Below are positions 48,627-57,613 of a stretch of DNA of 64,000 nucleotides, piece after piece (position 1 is the stretch's first letter; the number at the start of each line of letters is the position of its first letter). Origin of the DNA: Mixta theicola (lineage in GTDB: Bacteria > Pseudomonadota > Gammaproteobacteria > Enterobacterales > Enterobacteriaceae); NCBI RefSeq assembly GCF_002895925.1, contig NZ_NWUO01000002.1, forward strand, positions 124,001 to 188,000, written 5' to 3'. The translations under genes were made by a program, and so were the position numbers. The notes below the pieces were generated by a model that was given only the letters and a program-made list of their open reading frames with translations, made no database searches and was not told where the DNA came from.

Positions 48627-49397
48627 ATGCTGGAAATAGCGAAACGCACCGCCTTCGGCGCTCTGTTGCTGTCGGTTATGCCGTTATTACTGTGGCTTTC
48701 CGGCTGGCAATGGCAACCAGGCGCCAGCGGTTTGGGGTTACGTTTGCTGTTCTGGATGACGGAGACCGTGACGCGCCCGTGGGGAATTCTGACCAGCGCC
48801 ATACTGTGCGCCTGGTTTTTATGGTGCCTGCGCTTTCGTTTAAAACCTGCGCTGTTTCTGTTGGTGGTGATGATTGCCGCTATTCTGGCCGGGCAATACA
48901 CGAAATCCGTTATTAAAGCGCGGGTGCAAGAGCCGCGTCCCTATGTGCTGTGGCTGGAAAAAAACCACGGCATTCCCGGCGATAAGTTTTATCAGCTGGA
49001 TCGTCAGGCGCGCGGCCAGATGGTGGAGCGACTGGTGGCGGATGATAGCCATATCCCGCCGTGGCTGAAACGTCACTGGGCGTTTGAAACGGGCTTTGCC
49101 TTTCCGTCAGGACATACCCTATTTGCCGCCAGCTGGGCGCTGCTGGGCGTGGGCCTGCTGTGGCCGCGTCGCCATCGTAAAACCGTGGCGATCCTGATGA
49201 TTTGGGCCGTTGCGGTTATGGGAAGCCGGGTGCTGTTAGGAATGCACTGGCCGCGTGATCTGCTGGTGGCCACGTGGATTAGCTGGCTGCTGGTGACGCT
49301 GGCTTGCTGGCTGGCGCAGCGCCTTTGTGGTCCGCTGACGATCCCGCCCGATGAGCATCAGGAAATCGCCCAGCGCGAGCAGGATAAAGAATCATGA
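48627..49397 (+). CDS. pgpB: phosphatidylglycerophosphatase B
   Basis: PgpB has 256 residues and is a PAP2-family inner-membrane phosphatase acting on phosphatidylglycerophosphate and undecaprenyl pyrophosphate. The three phosphatase motifs are KARVQEPRP, FPSGH and SRVLLGMHWPRD. About six membrane helices are present. It is upstream of lapAB as in E. coli. Confidence 0.95.
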   Translation: MLEIAKRTAFGALLLSVMPLLLWLSGWQWQPGASGLGLRLLFWMTETVTRPWGILTSAILCAWFLWCLRFRLKPALFLLVVMIAAILAGQYTKSVIKARVQEPRPYVLWLEKNHGIPGDKFYQLDRQARGQMVERLVADDSHIPPWLKRHWAFETGFAFPSGHTLFAASWALLGVGLLWPRRHRKTVAILMIWAVAVMGSRVLLGMHWPRDLLVATWISWLLVTLACWLAQRLCGPLTIPPDEHQEIAQREQDKES

Positions 49398-49540
49398 TTG
49401 CAAAGCTGCTTTTTGGCCCCATAACCTAAGCGAGAAAACAAATTTTTGCTGAGATAGCGACTTTATCCGGCATCTCAGCAAGCATCCTTATAACATTTTT
49501 GGCATAATCCTTTGGCTTACACCGAATTACAGGACGAAAT

Positions 49541-49846
49541 GTGAAATATTTACTGATCTTTTTACTGGTTCTGGTGATATTCATTATCTCCGTTACGCTT
49601 GGCGCTCATAATGACCAGGTTGTCTCGTTTAATTTTCTGATTGCGCAGGGCGAATACCGAATTTCCACCTTACTGGCTTCGCTATTTGGCGCAGGGTTTG
49701 TGCTGGGCTGGGCAATCTGTGGTCTTTTCTGGCTGCGCGTCCGCGTATCACTGGCTAACGCGCAGCGTAAACTCAAGCGTCTGCAGCAGCAAACTGTTCA
49801 GACCGAAAGCGTGGCTTCGCCACAACCGACCGTCGTCAAGGAATAA
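49541..49846 (+). CDS. lapA: LPS assembly protein A
   Basis: LapA has 101 residues (formerly YciS), with two N-terminal membrane helices and a short coiled cytoplasmic tail (ANAQRKLKRLQQQTV). It works with LapB in LPS assembly. The start is GTG at 49541 after AGGACGAAAT. The core GEYRISTLLASLFGAGFVLG is well conserved. It lies six bases upstream of lapB. Confidence 0.94.
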   Translation: MKYLLIFLLVLVIFIISVTLGAHNDQVVSFNFLIAQGEYRISTLLASLFGAGFVLGWAICGLFWLRVRVSLANAQRKLKRLQQQTVQTESVASPQPTVVKE

Positions 49847-49852
49847 CTCCCG

Positions 49853-51021
49853 ATGTTGGAACTGCTGTTTCTGTTACTGCCCGTGGCCGCTGCCTATGGC
49901 TGGTACATGGGGCGCAGAAGTGCGCAGCAGGATAAGCAGCAGGAGGCTAATCGTCTGTCACGAGACTATGTGACCGGCGTAAACTTTCTGCTTTCAAACC
50001 AGCAGGATAAAGCGGTCGATCTGTTCCTGGATATGTTGAAAGAGGACAGCGGCACGGTGGAAGCGCACCTGACGCTGGGTAATCTGTTCCGCTCGCGCGG
50101 CGAAGTGGATCGCGCGATACGCATTCATCAATCCCTGATGGAAAGCGCCTCCCTGAGCTATGAACAGCGTCTGCTGGCAGTGCAGCAGCTGGGCCGCGAT
50201 TATATGGCGGCGGGGCTATACGATCGGGCTGAAGAGATGTTCGGTCAGCTGACTGACGAAACCGATTTTCGCCTTAGCGCGCTCCAGCAGCTGCTGGTTA
50301 TTTACCAGGCCACCAGCGACTGGCAGAAAGCGATAGACGTTGCTGAACGGCTGATTAAGCTGGGCAAAAGCCATCATCAGATGGAAATTGCGCACTTTTA
50401 CTGCGAGCTGGCTTTGCTGGCGATGGGCAGTGACGATCTTGACCGTGCGCTTAATCTGCTAAAAAAAGGGGAGGCTGCCGATCGCCAGAGCGCGCGCGTT
50501 TCCATCATGATGGGACGTATTTTTAGGCGAAAGGCGATTACGCCCGAGCCGCGGGTCACCTGCAGCGCGTTATTGAACAGGATAAAGAGCTGGTCAGCGA
50601 AACGCTGGATATGCTGGAAAACTGTTATCAACAGCTGGAACAGCCGCTCGTCTGGGCTGATTATCTGCGCCGCTGTGTAGAAGAGAACACCGGCGCGCTG
50701 GCGGAGCTTTACCTGGCGGATATTCTGGAACGCGAGCAGGGCGCAGACGTCGCGCAGGTTTATATTAACCGTCAGCTGCAGCGACATCCTACCATGCGCG
50801 TTTTTCATCGCCTGATGGATTTCCACCTGCACGAGGCGGAAGATGGCCGCGCCAAAGAGAGCCTGATGGTGCTGCGTGATATGGTGGGCGAGCAGATTCG
50901 TACCAAACCGCGCTATCGCTGCCAGAAATGCGGCTTTACGGCGCATGCGCTTTACTGGCATTGTCCATCCTGCCGCGCCTGGTCAACCGTTAAGCCTATA
51001 CGCGGGCTGGATGGCCAATAA
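49853..51021 (+). pseudogene. lapB: LPS regulator LapB, interrupted by a one-base frameshift
   Basis: LapB (YciM) is normally about 389 residues, with an N-terminal membrane anchor, nine TPR repeats and a C-terminal rubredoxin-like zinc domain. It promotes FtsH-dependent LpxC degradation and is essential in E. coli. Codons 1-226 are normal (MLELLFLLLPVAAAYGWYMG... SIMMGRIF). The frame then shifts and stops at 50680. The remainder, AKGDYARAAGHLQRVIEQ through YRCQKCGFTAHALYWHCPSC, continues in another frame to 51021. One base appears lost near 50521-50526 (TATTTTTAGGCG). A TAG lies in the downstream frame at the junction, arguing against simple -1 slippage. A sequencing error is likely; a true mutation would need compensation. 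Confidence 0.85.
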
Positions 51022-51255
51022 GCAATAATATGCTGCGGTAACCGGTTTATTACTGGATTACGCCTCCGCTATTAGTTACAACATACTAATAATTCATCAC
51101 AAGAAAATCGCCTTTACCGCGAGGACAATTCGCCTGGCAGGCCAACTATGGCCGTCCATGCTACAGGTTAAGGCTGTTTTCCATCGCCCGTGGCAGGTAG
51201 AATGCTTGCCGTTTTCTCCTGCGCCATGCGGTGCCTCATTGTTGAAGGAATAGAG

Positions 51256-51978
51256 ATGTCTCAACCTCAAAATCGACTTGATTCGCCTGTTCTGGTCGCG
51301 CTTGATTACGCTGACCGTAACCGGGCGCTGGCCTTTGTGGATGGTATCGATCCGGCCAGTTGCCGATTAAAAGTAGGCAAAGAAATGTTCACGCTTTTCG
51401 GGCCTCAGCTGGTCCGCGATCTGCATCAGCGTGGTTTTGAGGTATTCCTCGATCTGAAATTCCATGATATTCCGAATACCGCGGCGCACGCGGTTGCCGC
51501 CGCCGCCGATTTGGGAGTCTGGATGGTTAACGTACACGCCAGCGGTGGGGCGCGTATGATGAATGCCGCACGTGAAGCGTTAACCTCTTTCGGTAAAGAT
51601 GCGCCGCTGCTGATCGCGGTAACGGTGTTGACCAGTATGGAAGCAACCGATCTGCACGATCTGGGAATTACGGCGACGCCGGCTGAACATGCAGCGCGCC
51701 TGGCGCGTCTGACACAGCAGTGCGGGCTGGACGGCGTGGTGTGTTCCGCACATGAAGCGTCAGCGTTTAAGCAGCAGTTTGGCGGCGGCTTTAAGCTGGT
51801 TACGCCAGGGATTCGTCCCGCCGGCAGCGAGGCGGGCGACCAGCGTCGTATTATGACGCCGCTACAGGCGCAGCAGGCGGGCGTTGACTATATGGTAATC
51901 GGACGCCCGATCACCCAATCTGCCGATCCGGCAGCCACGCTACAGGCTATTCTGGCATCACTGCGGGAGGAAGTATGA
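51256..51978 (+). CDS. pyrF: orotidine 5'-phosphate decarboxylase
   Basis: PyrF has 240 residues and makes UMP from OMP. The catalytic segment [16 protein letters not shown] carries the Lys-Asp pairs, and the phosphate-binding region includes [16 protein letters not shown] and VIGRPIT. The ATG at 51256 follows AAGGAATAGAG. The frame extends further upstream, but that part is non-conserved. It overlaps yciH by four bases. Confidence 0.96.
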   Translation: MSQPQNRLDSPVLVALDYADRNRALAFVDGIDPASCRLKVGKEMFTLFGPQLVRDLHQRGFEVFLDLKFHDIPNTAAHAVAAAADLGVWMVNVHASGGARMMNAAREALTSFGKDAPLLIAVTVLTSMEATDLHDLGITATPAEHAARLARLTQQCGLDGVVCSAHEASAFKQQFGGGFKLVTPGIRPAGSEAGDQRRIMTPLQAQQAGVDYMVIGRPITQSADPAATLQAILASLREEV

Positions 51979-52298
51979 GTAAAGACAATCCGCTGGTTTA
52001 CTCCACTGACAGCGGCCGCATTACTCAGCCGGAAAGCGAAGCCCCGCGCCCTAAAGGCGACGGCATTGTCCGCATCCAACGTCAAACCAGCGGACGCAAG
52101 GGTAAAGGCGTTTGTATCATTACCGGCCTGGATCTGGACGACGGGGAGCTTAACAAGCTGGCGGCGGAGCTAAAGAAAAAGTGCGGCTGCGGCGGAGCGG
52201 CGAAAGAGGGGCTTATCGAGATTCAGGGCGACAAACGCGATGAATTAAAAAGCCTGCTGGAAGCGAAGGGGTTGAAGGTCAAACTGGCCGGAGGCTGA
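51975..52298 (+). CDS. yciH: SUI1/eIF1-like protein YciH
   Basis: YciH has 107 residues and carries a SUI1 domain related to eukaryotic eIF1 ([20 protein letters not shown] and [18 protein letters not shown]). E. coli YciH can affect start-codon fidelity in vitro. The ATGA overlap with pyrF indicates translational coupling. A hairpin follows the stop. Confidence 0.95.
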   Translation: MSKDNPLVYSTDSGRITQPESEAPRPKGDGIVRIQRQTSGRKGKGVCIITGLDLDDGELNKLAAELKKKCGCGGAAKEGLIEIQGDKRDELKSLLEAKGLKVKLAGG

Positions 52299-52304
52299 AA
52301 AAAC

Positions 52305-52327
52305 AAGGCCGTTCATTGAACGGCCTT
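52305..52327. terminator. pyrF-yciH terminator
   Basis: AAGGCCGTTC-ATT-GAACGGCCTT is a ten-pair perfect stem preceded by A6. It is followed only by ATCATA on the plus strand. It lies between convergent yciH and osmB. Confidence 0.7.
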
Positions 52328-52378
52328 ATCATATGGGTAGATGCGCTGCGTAGCCTTGAATTATAGTTATGTTAAAGC

Positions 52379-52594
52379 TTAGTCAATCTGATGACCAATG
52401 ATCCCGCCGACGGCAGCGCCGCCGATAGTGCCCAGACCGCTGCCGTTGGTCAGCACGGAGCCGCCAATAGCACCAGCGCCAGCGCCAATTGCCGTGTTAC
52501 GGTCGCGTTTAGACCAGTTGCTGCAGCCGGTTAAAGACAGGGCAACGACAACGGCCAGCACGGTAGCGGAAATGCGTTTTGCATTGTTAGTCAT
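52379..52594 (-). CDS. osmB: osmotically inducible lipoprotein OsmB
   Basis: OsmB has 71 residues and is a lipoprotein with the lipobox LSLTGC after a short signal peptide. A glycine-rich, glycine-zipper-like body (NTAIGAGAGAIGGSVLTNGSG) follows. In E. coli it is induced by osmotic and Rcs stress signals. AAGGAG precedes the ATG. The length matches E. coli (72). Confidence 0.94.
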   Translation of the reverse strand: MTNNAKRISATVLAVVVALSLTGCSNWSKRDRNTAIGAGAGAIGGSVLTNGSGLGTIGGAAVGGIIGHQID

Positions 52595-52990
52595 AATTAC
52601 TTCTCCTTAATTGTTGCTCACAGAGGAAACCCTTCAAGTATAGTCGGGTTACTCTGCGTCTCAGGTTCGCTGACCGTTTATTTTGGCGCGGAACATCTCC
52701 CTGTTTAGCCGTTGATGCGGCAGAACGCGGTTGATTTCCGATCGTCTGTTTACGTCAGGAACAGCAATTGTTGTTACTAAAACTAAGGGTGCTAATTATC
52801 ACCCACGGTTCAATTGCCTTGATTAATTATAGGCACTACCAAAAGTTACAACAGGTTAAAAACTCCTAATTAGCTGCACAAAAATCTCTTGTCAGCCAGA
52901 TCGTGCCATCTAATCAGCCAGCGCTTCCATACCTTTACTCCACCAGCCCCATAACAATAGTGTATTTACAGAAGGGTGGATGGAAATATT
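52595..52990. other. osmB-araD divergent spacer
   Basis: Nearly 400 bases without a supported gene. It includes a small GGGTG/CACCC hairpin around 52787-52804 and AT-rich stretches. It presumably carries the promoters for osmB and araD. It also marks the junction where the E. coli order (osmB next to yciR) is interrupted by araD, kdgT and rpfF. Confidence 0.45.
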
Positions 52991-53692
52991 ATGCTGGAAG
53001 AACTCAAAGAGCAGGTGCTTGAAGCCAATCTGGCGCTGCCTGAACACAATCTGGTGACGTTTACCTGGGGCAACGTCAGCGCTATCGATCGTGAACGCGG
53101 TTTGCTGGTTATCAAGCCCTCCGGCGTCAGCTATGAAGCCATGAAACGCGACGATATGGTGGTAGTCGCGCTGGAAAACGGAGAGGTGGTGGAAGGCGAT
53201 AAGCGTCCTTCATCCGATACCGATACTCATCGGGCACTTTATCTGGCATGGCCGGACGTTGGCGGCATTGTGCATACCCATTCGCGACACGCGACCATCT
53301 GGGCGCAGGCCGGACGTGATATTCCCGCCTGGGGAACCACGCACGCCGATGATTTTTATGGCCCGATCCCCTGTACCCGCATGATGACCGATGAAGAAAT
53401 TGCCGAGCGCTATGAATGGGAAACCGGTCAGGTGATTATCGAAACGCTGCGTCAGAGGGATATTGCACCGTTAGCGGTTCCGGCCGCGCTGGTACATTCA
53501 CATGGGCCTTTCGCCTGGGGCAAAAGCGCTAAAGATGCGGTCCATAGCGCAGTGGTGCTGGAAGAGGTGGCCTATATGGCGCTGTTTAGCCAACAAATCA
53601 CGCCAGCATTGCCGGCAATGCAGCAGACATTGCTGGATAAACACTGGCTGCGTAAGCATGGCGCTAACGCTTACTATGGGCAAAAAAGTTGA
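52991..53692 (+). CDS. araD: L-ribulose-5-phosphate 4-epimerase
   Basis: This 233-residue class II aldolase-family enzyme converts L-ribulose-5-phosphate to D-xylulose-5-phosphate. It is much closer to E. coli AraD than to UlaF/SgbE by eye. Zinc ligands lie in [14 protein letters not shown] and [10 protein letters not shown]. The conserved segment [15 protein letters not shown] is also present. The ATG at 52991 gives [20 protein letters not shown]. It is an isolated copy here, with no araB or araA beside it. It probably serves arabinose catabolism together with genes elsewhere. Confidence 0.9.
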   Translation: MLEELKEQVLEANLALPEHNLVTFTWGNVSAIDRERGLLVIKPSGVSYEAMKRDDMVVVALENGEVVEGDKRPSSDTDTHRALYLAWPDVGGIVHTHSRHATIWAQAGRDIPAWGTTHADDFYGPIPCTRMMTDEEIAERYEWETGQVIIETLRQRDIAPLAVPAALVHSHGPFAWGKSAKDAVHSAVVLEEVAYMALFSQQITPALPAMQQTLLDKHWLRKHGANAYYGQKS

Positions 53693-53726
53693 TGCTTCGC
53701 GCAAAAGAAAAAGATCAGTTCTTTAA

Positions 53727-53747
53727 TATTGAAACACCATTTTAAAA
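53727..53747. promoter_or_regulatory. candidate KdgR operator
   Basis: The 21 bases with core TTGAAACACCATTTTAA fit the degenerate KdgR consensus (T-R-AAA-Y-R-N-Y-R-TTT-Y-A with A/T flanks) at every position, as I recall it. They lie 114 bases upstream of kdgT, as expected for a gene of the pectin-degradation regulon. Confidence 0.65.
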
Positions 53748-53860
53748 TACAGGAGAAGATCACTTTTCCCGATCGATAATCACGCTATGTTGCTGACCGT
53801 TGCCCAGACGGGCGTTGCAGGATCGTTCCAACATCTTGCTCAACAAGGGTGGAAGACAAC

Positions 53861-54388
53861 ATGCAAATCAAACGTGCTATCGATAAAATTCCGGGTGGAA
53901 TGATGCTGGTACCCCTGTTTTCAGGGGCGCTTTGCCATACTTTTTCTCCTGGGGCGGGTAAGTACTTTGCATCTTTTACCAACGGATTGATGAGCGGAAC
54001 CGTGCCTGTTCTGGCCGTCTGGTTCTTTTGTATGGGCGCATCGATAAAATTAAGCGCCACCGGCACCGTGCTGCGTAAATCGGGCACGCTGGTGGTGACG
54101 AAGATTGCCGTGGCCTGGGTTGTAGCCGCGATTGCCTCCCGAGTGATGCCGGAAAACGGCTTTGAAGTAGGTATGCTGGCCGGGTTGTCAACGCTGGCGC
54201 TGGTGGCGACGCCGGTATTGATTGCAGAGATGGTGCCGCAGTTTAAGGCGGTAGCGCCAGCCGCTACGGCGCTGGTCGCCACCGCAGTTATCGTGACGTC
54301 GCTGTTAGTGCCAATGATTACTGCGGTTTATTCGAAGCAGGTGAAACGGCATCGCGCGGCAGCCGGTCAACGCGCAGCGATTAAATAA
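53861..54388 (+). pseudogene. kdgT: 2-keto-3-deoxygluconate permease, internally deleted
   Basis: The frame encodes 175 residues, whereas KdgT is about 320. The N-terminal part ([20 protein letters not shown] ... GLSTLALVA) and the C-terminal part ([20 protein letters not shown] ...) match KdgT. The central 140-150 residues, including several membrane helices, are missing without loss of frame. The junction CTGGTGGCGACGCC suggests deletion between short repeats of the GGTGGCG type. Transport is unlikely. The ATG at 53861 was chosen over an in-frame GTG at 53849. A KdgR-type operator and a good terminator remain. Confidence 0.85.
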
Positions 54389-54405
54389 TCGCGCTCAAAA
54401 ATTCA

Positions 54406-54431
54406 CCCGCCGCTAAGGCGGGATTTTTTTT
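54406..54431 (+). terminator. kdgT terminator
   Basis: CCCGCC-GCTAA-GGCGGG (54406-54422) is followed by a long T-run. It lies 18 bases after the kdgT stop. Confidence 0.9.
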
Positions 54432-54528
54432 ATTTTTTACTTAAAAATCAGTCGCTCATTCAGTGTTGTCTCACTCTGCATTAGGCTGGTGTTGCGTTTA
54501 ACGCATCAACTATACCGAGGATGAGATT

Positions 54529-55395
54529 ATGTCATTAATGAACCAACCTACCTGCCGACTGTTTACTGAATCTGGACAGACCACTCAACTGGATGCCTGG
54601 TATGAAGAAGAGCGGCGCACGATGTGGATGATGCTGCGTGCGGAACCTCGGCCCTCCTTCAATCACGCGCTTATCGAAGAGATCATGAACCTGCGCTATG
54701 CCGCTCAGCGCTCCGGTTTACCCATCGATTTTTGGGTTACGGGATCGCTGGTTCCGGCGATGTTTAACGCGGGCGGTGATTTAAATTTCTTTGTGGAGTG
54801 CATAAAAAATGGCCGGCGCGAGGCGCTTCGCGCTTATGCTCGTGCCTGCGTTGACTGCATTCATGCGGCAGCGCGCGGTTTTGATGTCGGCGCGGTGACC
54901 ATTGCTATGGTCGAGGGGAGCGCGCTGGGTGGCGGTTTCGAAGCGGCATTGGCCCATCACTTTTTGCTGGCGCAAGATAACGCCCGCATGGGCTTCCCGG
55001 AAATTGCCTTTAACCTGTTTCCCGGCATGGGCGGCTATTCACTGGTGGCGCGTCGCGCCGGCATGAAGCTGGCCGAGGAGCTGATTTGTGAAGGAGAAAG
55101 TCATACCGCGGAGTGGTTTGAAACGCGCGGGCTGGTCGATCGGCTGTTCCAGCAGGGCGAGGGGTATCGGGCCACGCGTACCTTTATCGATACGCTGCGG
55201 CCCAAGCTCAACGGCGTAAAGGCGATGCTGAAAGCCCGTCAGCGCGTGCTTCAGCTCACCCGCGGCGAGCTGATGGATATTACGGAAGACTGGGTGGATT
55301 ACGCTTTTACCATTGAGGAAAAGGATCTGGCGTATATGGAGCGCCTGGTCCAGCTGCAAAACCGTCTCAGTTCGCAGCTGCGTAAAGTAAGCTAA
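54529..55395 (+). CDS. rpfF: DSF-family signal synthase RpfF (crotonase fold)
   Basis: This 288-residue crotonase-superfamily protein is homologous to RpfF, the dehydratase/thioesterase that makes diffusible signal factor cis-2-unsaturated fatty acids from acyl-ACP. The two catalytic Glu are at 138 (ALGGGFEAAL) and 158 (MGFPEIAFNLFPGMGGYS). The MFNAGGDLNFFVE oxyanion-hole region is also typical. It is convergent with the rpfR gene, with only nine bases between their stop codons, the pairing known from Burkholderia and Cronobacter. E. coli keeps only the receptor gene (yciR). The gene is intact. Confidence 0.88.
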   Translation: MSLMNQPTCRLFTESGQTTQLDAWYEEERRTMWMMLRAEPRPSFNHALIEEIMNLRYAAQRSGLPIDFWVTGSLVPAMFNAGGDLNFFVECIKNGRREALRAYARACVDCIHAAARGFDVGAVTIAMVEGSALGGGFEAALAHHFLLAQDNARMGFPEIAFNLFPGMGGYSLVARRAGMKLAEELICEGESHTAEWFETRGLVDRLFQQGEGYRATRTFIDTLRPKLNGVKAMLKARQRVLQLTRGELMDITEDWVDYAFTIEEKDLAYMERLVQLQNRLSSQLRKVS

Positions 55396-55404
55396 CGGGA
55401 TTAA

Positions 55405-57390
55405 TCAAGTCTTGGCAAGACGCTGAGCAAGCCAATGCTCCAGTTTATCTGCGGGCATTGGCTTCGCGTAATAGTAGCCCTGGCGTTCATCCACCTCGTT
55501 CTCCAGCAGAAACTGTTCTTCCTGTTGATTTTCAATCCCTTCAGCGATCACGCGCAGGTTCAGCGCCTTAGCCACCGCGACGATCGCCCGTACCAGCGAT
55601 TGGGCAATTGGCTGTTCGTGTACATTGCGCACAAAGCTTTGATCCAGCTTAATGGCATCAATCGGCACGCGTGCCAGCTGCGACAGCGATGAGTAACCGG
55701 TGCCAAAATCATCCAGATGCACCTCCGCGCCCAGTTCACGGAACTGATGCATTATGGCCAGCGTCTGCTGTTCATTTTCAATCAGACAGCTTTCAGTCAG
55801 CTCAATATCAATCGGGCTGGAGTTCATGCCGTTAAGCTGCAGCGCCTGCTTCAGGTCGTTATAGATGCTTTGGTCGATCAGCTGACGCGCGGAGACGTTG
55901 ACCGCCACGCGGAGATAGATCCCCTGACGACGCCAGGTCACAATCTGCTGTAGCACCGTGAGCATTACCCAGCGGCCAAGCGGCACAATCAGGCCAGACT
56001 CCTCGGCATAGGAAATAAACTCATTGGGCGGGATCAGGCCGCGCTCCGGTGAAAGCCAGCGCACCAGCGCCTCGGCGCCCGTCACCACGTCGCCCGCAAC
56101 GATTTTGGGCTGATAGTGAACGATCAGCTGTTGTTGTTCCAGCGCCTTACGCAGATTGGTATCCAGCCAAACATATTCAAAGACGCGCTGATTCATTTCT
56201 GCGGAAAAAACGCAGGCCTGGCCGCGCCCGCACTCTTTGGCGTGATACATCGCCGTATCGGCATTGCGTATCAGGCTATCGCGATCCTCGCCATGCTGCG
56301 GCGCCAGGGCAATGCCCAGCGAACAGCCGGTATAAACTTCGATCAGGCCGATACGGAACGGCTGACGCAGGCGAGACAGAATGCGTAGCGCCATCGCTTC
56401 CAGCGCAGTTTGAGACGTGTTTTCCGCCAGCACGATAAACTCATCGCCGCCGAGGCGGCCCAGCGTTTGCTGTGGCTCAAGGCAGGTAAGCACCGCCAGC
56501 GATACCGCCTGTAACAGCTGATCGCCAAACATATGGCCGTAAGCGTCGTTGATCTTCTTAAAATTATCCAGATCCAGATAAACCACGCCGATCTGCTGCC
56601 CATTGCGTTTTTCCAGCACTTCGCTGATACGCTGATGAATGGCGTTACGGTTAGGCAGGCCGGTAACGGTATCGGTATTCGCCAGGATACGCAGGCGCTC
56701 CTGCGCCCGGCGTTCTTCAGTAATATCGGTGCCGGAACAGATTAGGAATATTTCGTTTTTACCGCTGCCGCTGTGGACGAATTTATTGCGAAACAGAAAC
56801 AGGCGCTGGCCCTTACGCGTTTTAATCCAGCGCTCCACTTCATAAGAGCTGCCGTCCCGGAAAAAGCCGGTAATATTGCGGCGTGAGGCCACTGCTTCCT
56901 GGCGGGTCATAAAAAGCTGAAAGACGTTACGGCCGATGACTTCTTGCTCTTTTAACCCGGTGTACTCTTCACTGAGGCGGTTAAAGCGCTGGATATTGCC
57001 GTTCTGATCGAGGATCACAATTACCGAGTTGGCTTCTGAAACCACCTGCTCAGCGAAAGAAAGACCCTGGGTTAAATCGCGCGCCACGGAGGAGGTGTCG
57101 CCCCACGCCGACGCGGTGCCGGCCCATTCTCCCTGATTGACTTTGCGCCCGACAAAATGCATTGGCAATTCTTCGCCACGCAGATTTATCACCAGGTTTA
57201 TGCTGGAGGTTACCACCGTCATCGCACGCAGCAGCTGCGCCTGGGAAGCAGTGAGCGGGACGGCCAGGTTCGTTTCCGCCAGTTCTTCCCGGGAAAGTTT
57301 TAGGGCATCACTGTCGGAGGTAAGCTGCCAGTAAGGGCTGCGGGTGCCAAACAACGTAAAGAGCAATGTTTGACCCTGATCTTCAAGCAT
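55405..57390 (-). CDS. pdeR: RpfR/PdeR: PAS-GGDEF-EAL cyclic-di-GMP enzyme and DSF receptor
   Basis: This 661-residue protein is orthologous to E. coli PdeR (YciR, Gmr). An N-terminal domain (1-95), which in RpfR binds RpfF, is followed by PAS (about 110-225) and GGDEF (motif RLGGDEF at 314-318). The EAL domain is C-terminal (EAL at 440-442, with DDFGTGYSS later). Both catalytic motifs are intact. In RpfR, DSF binding to PAS stimulates cyclic-di-GMP hydrolysis. The ATG at 57390 is preferred over 57399, which lies too close to the AGG ribosome site. With rpfF adjacent, an RpfR role is likely. Confidence 0.92.
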   Translation of the reverse strand: MLEDQGQTLLFTLFGTRSPYWQLTSDSDALKLSREELAETNLAVPLTASQAQLLRAMTVVTSSINLVINLRGEELPMHFVGRKVNQGEWAGTASAWGDTSSVARDLTQGLSFAEQVVSEANSVIVILDQNGNIQRFNRLSEEYTGLKEQEVIGRNVFQLFMTRQEAVASRRNITGFFRDGSSYEVERWIKTRKGQRLFLFRNKFVHSGSGKNEIFLICSGTDITEERRAQERLRILANTDTVTGLPNRNAIHQRISEVLEKRNGQQIGVVYLDLDNFKKINDAYGHMFGDQLLQAVSLAVLTCLEPQQTLGRLGGDEFIVLAENTSQTALEAMALRILSRLRQPFRIGLIEVYTGCSLGIALAPQHGEDRDSLIRNADTAMYHAKECGRGQACVFSAEMNQRVFEYVWLDTNLRKALEQQQLIVHYQPKIVAGDVVTGAEALVRWLSPERGLIPPNEFISYAEESGLIVPLGRWVMLTVLQQIVTWRRQGIYLRVAVNVSARQLIDQSIYNDLKQALQLNGMNSSPIDIELTESCLIENEQQTLAIMHQFRELGAEVHLDDFGTGYSSLSQLARVPIDAIKLDQSFVRNVHEQPIAQSLVRAIVAVAKALNLRVIAEGIENQQEEQFLLENEVDERQGYYYAKPMPADKLEHWLAQRLAKT

Positions 57391-57613
57391 ACAAACCATC
57401 CTGTTAAGCAGATCGCGCGACTATCACAAGTTTAGTAATACTTCATGACTGAATACATAAGCATTATGCATTCTGAAGGCTATTTTTTTCCGTAAAAAAT
57501 TAACATTTTTCGCTGGCAGGACGTTAAACAGGCGCCAGCTTATGCGGCGCCTGCAGCTTTGCTCTGCGTGTTGATACTATCAGCCAAAGGGAAAAGGTGA
57601 CAGTAGCTGTTTG

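Noticed and set aside
49448-49479. GCTGAGAT/ATCTCAGC hairpin before lapA as a pgpB terminator
   Set aside because: Stem is sound but no T-run follows on the plus strand; more likely a leader or promoter-region structure.
50515-50530. Programmed -1 frameshifting in lapB at ATTTTTAGG
   Set aside because: The downstream frame has TAG at the slip point, no canonical X-XXY-YYZ heptamer is in phase, and LapB homologues are made from one frame.
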